A stretch of 17,456 nt of DNA, from contig JBBHKE010001562.1 of NCBI GenBank assembly GCA_037447655.1, positions 1 through 17,456 of the forward strand, given 5' to 3'. The number at the start of each line of letters is the position of its first letter. The stretch's first letter is position 1. Below, in pieces: positions 8,508 through 15,249 of this stretch. Source of the stretch: Zygnema cylindricum (lineage: Eukaryota > Streptophyta > Zygnematophyceae > Zygnematales > Zygnemataceae). The translations under genes and the position numbers were made by a program. Below the pieces are notes generated by a model. It searched no databases and was not told the origin of the DNA. It was given only the letters and a program-made list of their open reading frames with translations.

Positions 8508-9077
8508 TGTTAGGATATTGTACTGATCACTTACTTAGCGACGAGATACTCTCGTAGCTAAAGTAGCGACGACTAGCGACGAAAGTTGTCTCGTCGCTAG
8601 ATATTTGAAGTGACATAGAAGTTAGCGACGAAGTAGTTTCGTCGCTGGATAATTGAAGTGACGTAGAAATTAAGTGTTCGTTTCGTTTCACGTATGTTTG
8701 AATAGTACTATAGAAGTGACGTGGAAATTGCTTGGTAGTTTCGGTTCACGTAAGTTCAAGTCGTACCGTGTGATTCAAGTTGGTTCGCGGTTGACTTTCC
8801 TAGTCGTACTGCGTTGTTCAAGTAGGTTCAACTTATTGGTCGTGCTTTTTACCACGTTGATTCCTACGCGTTTCTAGTCGTGTACCTATATATATTAGTT
8901 GAGACTTTGTGGTAGAATATCTTTTTGGAGGCGTAGCTTGTTAAAGAGGCGTAGAAAGATTAGAAGTAAAAGGAAGGAAGAAAAGAAGTTGTATTTGCAT
9001 AATGCTTAATATATTGAATATCTTTTTGGAGGAGCACCATTGTTGTGTGTGTATTTTATTTGGTTTGTAACCTTTCA
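8508..9077 (+). repeat. 5' LTR of element B
   Basis: 570 bp, TGTTAGGATA...CCTTTCA. The left part holds three hairpins with AGCGACGA/TCGTCGCT arms (8536-8560, 8573-8600, 8624-8646) and three copies of GAAGTGACRTRGAA (8607, 8655, 8713), which carry the bZIP/CRE-like core TGACGT (TGACAT in the first). Hairpins two and three plus their TGACRT segments form a tandem module of 49 and 48 bp (8574-8622, 8623-8670). A TATATATA at 8887-8894 is the likely promoter core. GGCGTAG recurs downstream at about 8931 and 8949. Confidence 0.95.
8887..8894 (+). promoter_or_regulatory. TATA box in 5' LTR of element B
   Basis: TATATATA about 190 bp before the LTR end, preceded by GTACC. It is identical in the 3' LTR (14179-14186). 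Transcription (the U3/R border) would start roughly 25-35 bp downstream. Inferred from sequence only. Confidence 0.5.
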
Positions 9078-9079
9078 AT

Positions 9080-9091
9080 TGGTATCGGAGC
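9080..9091 (+). promoter_or_regulatory. Primer-binding site, initiator tRNA-Met type
   Basis: TGGTATCGGAGC lies two bases after the LTR's terminal CA. It differs at one base from the TGGTATCAGAGC seen in many plant copia elements, which pairs with the 3' end of initiator tRNA-Met to prime minus-strand synthesis. Confidence 0.88.
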
Positions 9092-9115
9092 AGGTTACTG
9101 GCAACATTTGCCGGT

Positions 9116-10350
9116 ATGGCGGAGAAAGGAAAATCCCCAGCGGAAGCTAGTGGGGGAGTTAGTGGAGGAGGAGTTACAAGGACACACTATGATGAGTATG
9201 ACGAATGGGGGGAGAAAAATGTGAAGATGGACGAAGGAACGTTTGAACGCTTTCAAGAGTTTCTCAAAACACAAAAAGATGATGGAGATGGAGGAGTAAG
9301 TGGAGACTCACACAAATCTAAAATAAAAAAAAGAAGGGAAAATCTAAACTTTATGAGGAAGAGGAGGAGAGCGAAGATGATGATTTTAAAGTGTTTAATA
9401 AAACCATCGTCTTCACGGGTTCCAACTATGCAATTTGGAAGAGATACATTCGAGGAGCATTCACACCGAAAAAACTTTGGGACATCGTTATCGGGGAAGA
9501 AACACGACCGGATCCTTCCGTGGATCCAGCCGGAGCACATAAGTGGGACAAGAAAGATATGGCGGACTCCACCGCACTTATACAAAGTTGTGCTAGTTCT
9601 ATGCATGAACACCTTCTAACTCATGATAGAGCTTTTGATTGTTGGGCCGCTTTGCAAAATGCATTTAAAAAAGGATTTGAGGCAAATGAAAATTATCTCT
9701 TTGAGGAGTATATTGGGTTTAGAATGAAGGAAAATGAGTCCATTGATGATGGAGTCAAAAGGTTTAATGTTATCATAGAACAACTTAACTCACTCAATAA
9801 CTTCCCTACAGAAAAAGAGAGGTTGTTTGTTTTCATGAGGAGTCTTCCAAGCAAGTTTGCGGTAGCAAACGAGGTAATCAAGGGGCGAGAGAAACCAACA
9901 ATAGCATACGCTATCAATCACTTGAAAAGTACGGAGAAGGAAAAAGCAACACCGAAAGAGGAAAACAAGGGGTCATCCTACCAGAGTTATCAAGAGGAGG
10001 ATGATGGAGGAGCTTACAGCTTTAGGGGATCTAGGGGGAGAGGAGGTGGACATCGTGGACGAGGAGGCAGGTCACAGGGCCCAGGGAGAGGCTCATATCA
10101 ACGTGATACGTCTCAGATGACTTGTTACAATTGAAACGAGATTGGGCATAGCTCTTTTGAATGCCCAGACAAAAGCAAACAGTGTAACGTTTGTCATAAA
10201 TGGGGACACACTGGTTGCGGTTGTTATCAAAACAAGGGAAACAATCGCGGAGGGGGACAATTTAGAGGCGGAGGAAGTGGAGGAAGTGGAAGTAGCTCAT
10301 TAGGTAGAGGGGATTTTGTTGGGGATGGGCCAATGGGACAGGATCAATAA
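9116..10350 (+). pseudogene. gag of element B, frameshifted and interrupted
   Basis: The start ATG at 9116 is the first after the PBS and opens MAEKGKSPAEAS. The frame must change by -1 at an A8 run (9325-9332). After that, frame 1 gives the copia-type gag core: FTGSNYAIWKRYIRGAF near 9411, FDCWAALQNAF near 9634, SIDDGVKRFN near 9738, and FVFMRSLPSKF near 9829. An Arg/Gly-rich RGG stretch follows (10021-10090), then two CCHC zinc knuckles that would bind RNA in the particle. The first reads CYN-stop-NEIGHSSFEC: its second Cys is TGA (10132-10134). The second (C at 10183, HKWGH, GCGC) is intact. A Gly/Ser tail runs to TAA 10348-10350. The same frame continues into protease, so this last stop may be another lesion or a true gag end. 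Confidence 0.88.
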
Positions 10351-10664
10351 TTTTTCGTTTCACTTCTCGAGGAATCACAGGAAAACGAGGATATTCTATT
10401 TCACACACGAGGCAAGGAAAGTAAGGGAAAATTTAACAGTTGGATCATAGATTCAGGTGCCACACATCACATGTGTTCAGATCCAGGACTATTCACTGAC
10501 ATTAGAAAACTCACTATACCAAAATCCATCATATTGGCTAATGGTTCAATGATGGTCATCGATACAGTGGGAACAGTACGGTTGGATCTACCAATACAAG
10601 ATAGGGAAGGGAAAACTATAGTCAATAGAGTACGCTTTAACAATGTGCTTTATAATCCAGGGGG
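10351..10664 (+). pseudogene. Aspartic protease region of element B
   Basis: This segment is in the same frame as late gag. It carries WIIDSGATHHM (catalytic Asp codon 10450-10452), the standard copia protease DSGA motif followed by the THHM typical of the family, then FTDIRKL, VRLDLPI and FNNVLYNPG. The protease would process Gag-Pol. The frame is lost at a G5 run near 10660: the continuing homology (NLLSV, then LQKKGGRATC) is in another frame and carries a TAG at 10689-10691. Confidence 0.82.
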
Positions 10665-12222
10665 CTTATTAATCTCTTAAGTGTCCCATAGCTTCAAAAG
10701 AAAGGAGGAAGAGCCACATGCTTAGAAGGAGGTAGAATCATTTTGAGTAGTAAAACAAGGCCATTTGCAGAAGGCATTGTGACTGAAAATATGCAAAGTA
10801 GGCTGATTTGGAGAAAACCAGAAAATAGGACGGCTGATGAAGAAGGTCATCTCCATTCGGCAGAAGTCAACAAGGAGGACCTGACGTTGTGGCACCATCG
10901 TATGTGTCACACTTCAGAGAGTAACATTAAGGAGATGATTGGTCATGGGGCGGTTCAAGGGCTAGATGTGGCAACAAAAGAGAAGGTCATTGGATGTGTT
11001 GGATGCACAAAAGGGAAACATAAAAAGAAGCCTCATCCGGTGAAAGATCTTCAATTCAAAGCGAATGCCCCTCTAGATCTAGTCCATGTAGATCTTTGTG
11101 GGGACACACATCTAGAAACCATTGGAAAAAATAAGTACATTATGGTGATAGTTGATGATTTCAGGAGAAAGACATGAGTATATCTTTTAAAAGCTAAGTC
11201 AGACGCTCTTGAAACATTTAAAGACTTTGTGGTCATGGCTGAGAGGGAAAGTGGGAGGCAGGTAAAGGCGGTACGCTCAGACCGAGGAGGTGAATTTCTT
11301 GCTTTCGCCGATTATTGTAAAGAGACGAGGATTAAGCAACAGTTCACGGCTCGTTATTCCCCACAATCGAATAGCATTGCAGAGAGGAAGAATCGGACAT
11401 TGCAAGAGATGGTACGAGCCATGCTCCATACGACGAAACTCACGCATCGTCTTTGGGGAGAAGCAATCAGGGCAGCTAACCATATTACCAACAGGAGAAT
11501 AAATTCCGCTTTGGGCAACAAAACACCGGAGGAACTTTTGAGTGGACAAACACCTACGGTAAAACACTTAAGGATTTGGGGATGTGAGGCTATGGGATAC
11601 ATAGAGGAAAGAAATCGGGAGGGAAAGTTTGCTGCACGGTCATGGGAAGGATATTTTGTGGGATATAGTGAGAACTCAATGCAGTATAGGATTTACAACC
11701 CAGTCACTAGAAGGGTTAAAGAGTCTAGAAATGTGGAGTTTAATGAGAACTTGGAATGGATGGTGAAAGGAGCTAATGAGTCCAAAAGAGATCAAGATTA
11801 CGAGGAGGAAAGTCATTATGAGAAGTTCACTGGAGAGGAGGAGGAAGAGGACGAAGTTTTGTCAGAGGTAGAGACGAAGAAAAAGGTGCGATTTGTAGAG
11901 AAACCTTTAGAGAAAGTTTCGACACCTAAGCTTAGCGGTACCAAATCACAAGGAGACAAGGTCACCAGAGAATCACCCACAAGCATTGACAACATGACAT
12001 CAGAAGAGACAACCCTAGAGAAGGAGGATGATGACAAGATTGAGAACAGCGATTCGGATAAAGAATTTGCAGATGACGTACGGAGAAGTAAAAGATCCAC
12101 TAAAGGGAAGGCACCGGAACGATTTTCACCTGGACAGTCATATAAAAAGCAAACCAGCTACCAGAGGGCAATTTCCGAAATTAGAGAAGGGCGGAATCCT
12201 TTCTCTTATGAAAGGCAATTAC
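10665..12222 (+). pseudogene. Integrase region of element B
   Basis: After the shift, homology runs in frame 3. It begins with a stop at 10689 (probably replacing Gln) and then the pre-integrase HHCC zinc finger (LWHHRMCHTS near 10887 to CVGC near 11005). The catalytic core has D in VHVDLCG (11091), D in RSDRGGEF (11280) and E in SIAERKNRTL (11382). The D-to-E interval is 33 residues rather than the usual 35. A TGA at 11175-11177 replaces the Trp expected in KTWVY. The C-terminal part includes SWEGYFVGYSENS and SRNVEFNEN, then an acidic Glu-rich linker (11800-12100). The frame is lost again near 12222. This enzyme would insert the cDNA, producing the 5-bp target duplication seen here. Confidence 0.88.
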
Positions 12223-13305
12223 AGAAAATCGTCCGGCGGATCCTCAATCATACCAAGAGGCTCGAGACTCGGACGAATGGGAGGAGAAGTGGAAACCGAC
12301 GTTTATCAAAGAATTTAATTCTGTAAAATCGAATGGGTGTTTTGAAGAGGTAGATTTACCGGTTGGTAAGAAGGCGATTGACTCTAAGTGGGTTTTTAAG
12401 ACAAAGACGGGAGCTTCGGGAGAAATTCTTAAGTATAAGGCGCGGTTAGTATGTAAAAGCTTTCAGCAGAAACAGGGTATTGATTATTCTGAGACTTCTG
12501 CTCCTGTGGTTAAGTTTGATTCTTTGCGAGCAATTATTGCAATGGCGGCGGCGGAAGGAATGCATATCAAACAGATGGATGTAGAGACAACTTTCTTAAA
12601 TGGAGAACTAGAAGAGGAGGTGTATATGAAAATTCCAGAAGGAGTTCCTGGAAAGAATGGAAAAGTATGGAGGTTGTGGAAGGCTTTGTATGGTTTGAAG
12701 CAGGCACCAAGAACATGGAACCATAAGCTTCAAAAGGTCTTACTAATTTTGGGATTTAGGAGGCTTACTGCAGATTGTGGAGTGTATATTCGGGGAGAAG
12801 ATAAGGACATGGTAATTTTTAGTGTTTACGGAGATGATTTCATTTCTATCTCTCACAACTTGGATTTACTTGGAGAATTAAAGATTGAATTTCGGAAGTA
12901 TTTGAAAATCACAGACTTAGGAGATGCACAATACATTGTGGGATTTCAGATTCAGAGAAGGAGGAACGGAGATATTAAGTTGAGCCAGGAACAATATGCA
13001 AAAGAGGTACTTGAAAGATTTGGGTTTTTAGATTGTAAGCCACTTGGAACTCCCCTTGATCCTCGTGATAAGCTTTCTAATTTTGTTAAAAGTCTCGACG
13101 TTGATGCCCCGTATAGGGAGGCGGTCGGAAGCTTAATGTATTTGAGTGTCGGTACTAGGCCAGACATTAGTGCCGCAGTGAGCGTGGTTAGTCGGTATTG
13201 TAGCAATCCGAAAAAAATACATTGGGAGGCAGTGAAGAGAATCTTTAGATATTTGGCTGGAACACTTAGTCTTGGAATTGTTTAAGAGAAGGGTGAGGGG
13301 CTTGA
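12223..13305 (+). pseudogene. Reverse transcriptase region of element B
   Basis: Frame 2 picks up at about 12223 and is open to TAA 13283-13285. Motifs in order: DSKWVFKTKTG near 12380, YKARLVCKSF near 12434, MDVETTFLNGELEE with the first catalytic Asp at 12578, LYGLKQAPRTW near 12688, and the active-site box at 12827-12838. That box reads YGDD, where copia elements, including element A here, have YVDD. Connection-domain motifs KLSQEQYAKEVL and PYREAVGSLMYLSVG follow, then RPDISAAVSVVSRYC. The stop at 13283 seems to replace a Tyr, and a frame change follows at about 13300-13315 before RNase H. Confidence 0.9.
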
Positions 13306-13766
13306 GTTGTTATGGATATAGTGATGCCGACTATGGAGGAGATCATGATACAAGAAGGTCTACGTCAAGATATGTGTTTTTACTTGCAGGAGGAGCGATC
13401 TCGTGGAATTCCCGTTTGCAACCTACTGTGGCACTTTCATCAACGGAGGCGGAGTATATGGCAGCGTGTCATGCTGCGAAGAATGCTGTGTGGATTAAAG
13501 AATTTCTGTCGGAGGTTTGAGTGGAAAAAGAATGCATGCAAATACTAAGTGATAATATGTCTTCCATTGCACTTAGTAAAAATCATATTTTGCATAAGCG
13601 CACTAAACACATTAAAATTCAGTGGCATTTTGTGCGAGATTTGGTTGCCGAAAAAGAAGTTGAATTTTTGTTTGTTCCTATAGAAGAACAAGCTGCTCAT
13701 ATGTTGACCAAAGCAACATTGAAGGAAGTCTATGAAATGGGAGAGACGTTACTGGGCATGGAGTAA
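13306..13766 (+). pseudogene. RNase H region of element B
   Basis: Frame 3 resumes at [12 protein letters not shown] (about 13305), then [29 protein letters not shown], and SDNMSSIALSKN. HKRTKHIKIQWHFVRDLV is the conserved end of copia RNase H, and the tail VEFLFVPIEEQAAHMLTKA runs to TAA 13764-13766. Acidic residues of the active site (DAD, TEAE, SDN) are present. A TGA at 13518-13520 interrupts it, where the related copy at 1-2130 has Gly. This enzyme removes the RNA strand during reverse transcription and normally spares the polypurine tract downstream. Confidence 0.88.
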
Positions 13767-13788
13767 GAGGGGCTTTGAGTGTCTCAGT

Positions 13789-13799
13789 AAGAGGGGGAA
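13789..13799 (+). promoter_or_regulatory. Polypurine tract of element B
   Basis: AAGAGGGGGAA abuts the 3' LTR. A near-duplicate purine run, AGTAAGAGGGG, overlaps the pol stop 27 bp upstream, so the tract may have been duplicated. Confidence 0.88.
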
Positions 13800-14370
13800 T
13801 GTTAGGATATTGTATTGAGCACTCACTTAGCGACGAGATACTCTCGTAGCTAAAGTAGCGACGACTAGCGACGAAAGTAGTCTCGTCGCTAAATATTTGA
13901 AGTGACGTAGAAGTTAGCGACGAAGTAGTTTCGTCGCTGGGTATTTGAAGTGACGTAGAAATTAAGTGTTCGTTTCGTTTCACGTATGTTTGAATAGTAC
14001 TATAGAAGTGACGTGGAAATTGCTTGGTAGTTTCGGTTCACGTAAGTTCAAGTCGTACCGTGTGATTCAAGTTGGTTCGCGGTTGACTTTCCTAGTCGTA
14101 CCGCGTTGTTCAAGTCGGTTCAACTTATTGGTCGTGCTTTTTACCACGTTGATTCCTACGCGTTTCTAGTCGTGTACCTATATATATTAGTTGAGACTTC
14201 GTGGTAGAAATATCTTTTTGGAGGCGTAGCTTGTTAAGGAGGCGTAGAAAGATCAGAAGTAACAGGAAGGAAGAAAAGAAGTTGTATTTGCATTGTGCTT
14301 AATATATTGAATATCTTGTTGGAGGAACACCATTGTTGTGTGTGTATTTTATTTGGTTTGTAACCTTTCA
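13800..14370 (+). repeat. 3' LTR of element B
   Basis: 571 bp, collinear with the 5' LTR apart from one extra A in GTAGAAATATC. The three hairpins sit at 13828-13852, 13865-13892 and 13916-13938. In the second, one arm-closing base is changed (CGCTAA instead of CGCTAG), so its stem is 9 rather than 10 bp. The TATA box is at 14179-14186. A 67-residue frame occurs in both LTRs only because the LTRs are copies. Confidence 0.95.
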
Positions 14371-14375
14371 CATAT
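14371..14375. repeat. Target site duplication CATAT, right copy
   Basis: Exact repeat of 8503-8507. Removing 8508-14375 would restore the pre-insertion locus. Confidence 0.95.
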
Positions 14376-14413
14376 GTGGTTTACTGGCTATTGCGATGTA
14401 AGACTGGCTACAG

Positions 14414-14553
14414 ATAGTAACTCGACTGCAACTCGAGCACAACAAAACAAGACACCGGAGAATGAACTCCAAACTCCACTTATTATAACTACTTTGGCGT
14501 GTTTTATTTCTTTACTGCTGAGCTTACTTCTTATTTTTTCTACTTCTGAGTAA
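14414..14553 (+). CDS. Candidate host exon with hydrophobic C-terminal anchor
   Basis: Behind a CTACAG acceptor (ends 14413) an open frame reads SNSTATRAQQNKTPENELQ, then about 20 hydrophobic residues (PLIITTLACFISLLLSLLLI) and FSTSE before TAA 14551-14553. It has two N-glycosylation sequons (NST, NKT) and the layout of a GPI-attachment or single-pass membrane anchor, as on some plant LysM proteins. It could be the true last exon of the LysM gene, split off by the element B insertion. A GTAACT donor inside exon 5 (7391) would match its phase, but this is speculative. A GTAAGT (14550-14555) overlaps the stop, so the frame might also splice onward. Low confidence. Confidence 0.25.
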
Positions 14554-14592
14554 GTCCCATTTTTTAGTGTTCTGTTTCTTTTCAGTGTATTT

Positions 14593-15006
14593 TGTTAGGT
14601 ACAATTGTGGAATTGGCCGACTCGTCATTCAACGCACTTACGAGTCGGTTGTCTAGTTTGGTCTGCAGTGGTTACGTGCTGTTTTAGTTTGTGGTCTTGT
14701 GACGATTCATTCCAATTTTCGGTCAGCGAAGATTCAATGGTACTAGCACTACTGTACTTCTAGTACTTTTGTGTTTCGTATGTTGGCGTGTTATAATAGG
14801 TGCGGCATTTCGCGTGTTGAATGTGCGGTTTGTCTTGTAGCGTTTAAGTGTTTTATAGAGGCGTAGACAGAGAGCCGAGAAGTTACTCTGCAAAAAAATA
14901 TTCCTCGGAAATTATTGCATTCCTCAGAGTGTTCTCTCCTGTGTTTGTCATTTTTTCTGCTTTCACATTTTTTTTATTACTCATTGGTTACTTTATTGAT
15001 CCATCA
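14593..15006 (+). repeat. LTR of a third copia element (element C)
   Basis: 414 bp from TGTTAGGTAC to GATCCATCA, followed by a primer-binding site at the same two-base spacing as in element B, so this is a 5' LTR. It contains a perfect 9-bp inverted repeat CCGACTCGT/ACGAGTCGG (14617-14648), a GTACTAG/CTAGTAC pair (14740-14766), a TATAATA at 14792, and GAGGCGTAGA near 14859, which matches the equivalent place in element B's LTR. Otherwise it differs from LTRs A and B. Confidence 0.78.
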
Positions 15007-15008
15007 AG

Positions 15009-15020
15009 TGGTATCGAAGC
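15009..15020 (+). promoter_or_regulatory. Primer-binding site of element C
   Basis: TGGTATCGAAGC lies two bases after the LTR's CA. It matches element B's site at 11 of 12 positions (A instead of G at position 9) and is also of the initiator tRNA-Met type. Confidence 0.78.
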
Positions 15021-15065
15021 CTTGTACGCTTTATCGAGTGGTGAAACTTGACCTACTTGGCAGCC

Positions 15066-15164
15066 ATGAGAGGAATTAAAAAAAAACTCGTTTGGACTCC
15101 ATCTCCTTCTTACTCCACCGGATCCGGATCCGCAAGTTCGGAAATATTTTTTATATGTGTATGA
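15066..15164 (+). pseudogene. Truncated gag start of element C
   Basis: The first ATG after the PBS opens MRGIKKKLVWTPSPSY and a Gly/Ser stretch, ending at TGA after 32 codons. Its distance from the PBS is somewhat longer than in element B (46 against 25 bp). An A9 run (about 15078-15086) could hide a frameshift. No gag core, protease, integrase or RT homology follows to the window end, so the body of the element has been lost or replaced. Confidence 0.4.
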
Positions 15165-15182
15165 AAAAAATAACTCTCTCTT

Positions 15183-15228
15183 TCCTGCGTATGTTCCCAA
15201 GAATGTCCTGCGTAGGTACCCAAGAATA
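15183..15228. repeat. 23-bp tandem duplication
   Basis: Two adjacent 23-bp units (15183-15205, 15206-15228; both start TCCTGCGTA and contain CCCAAGAAT) agree at 20 of 23 positions. They lie directly before the dispersed repeat at 15231. Confidence 0.7.
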
Positions 15229-15230
15229 AA

Positions 15231-15249
15231 TGCAAGGGTCTCGAACCTC
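15231..15249 (-). repeat. Dispersed 19-bp repeat with Pol III B-box-like core, copy 1
   Basis: TGCAAGGGTCTCGAACCTC recurs at 16486-16504 with one change. On the minus strand it contains GGTTCGAGACC, which fits the tRNA B-box consensus GGTTCGANNCC. A tRNA-derived SINE remnant is possible. I could not fold a tRNA or find a convincing A box around it. Confidence 0.4.

Larger units (their letters stand above)
8508..14370 (+). mobile_element. Full-length Ty1/copia LTR retrotransposon (element B), inactivated
   Basis: A 5863-bp element: 5' LTR 8508-9077, PBS 9080-9091, gag from 9116, then protease, integrase, RT and RNase H (the copia order) to 13766, PPT 13789-13799, and 3' LTR 13800-14370. Both LTRs start TG and end CA, and the element is flanked by CATAT. 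My hand alignment of the LTRs finds 18 substitutions (11 transitions, 7 transversions) and one 1-bp indel, about 97% identity. The coding region needs about four frame changes and crosses six in-frame stops, so it is non-autonomous now. Confidence 0.95.

Noticed and set aside
8674-8877. 67-residue frame repeated almost identically at 13966-14169
   Set aside because: The duplication is simply the two LTRs of element B. It starts with ATG, but inside U3 and with no domain.
1-14370. Elements A and B as one family or as the two ends of one larger element
   Set aside because: Their pol proteins are related, but the LTRs do not align beyond TGTTAG and element B has its own exact target duplication.
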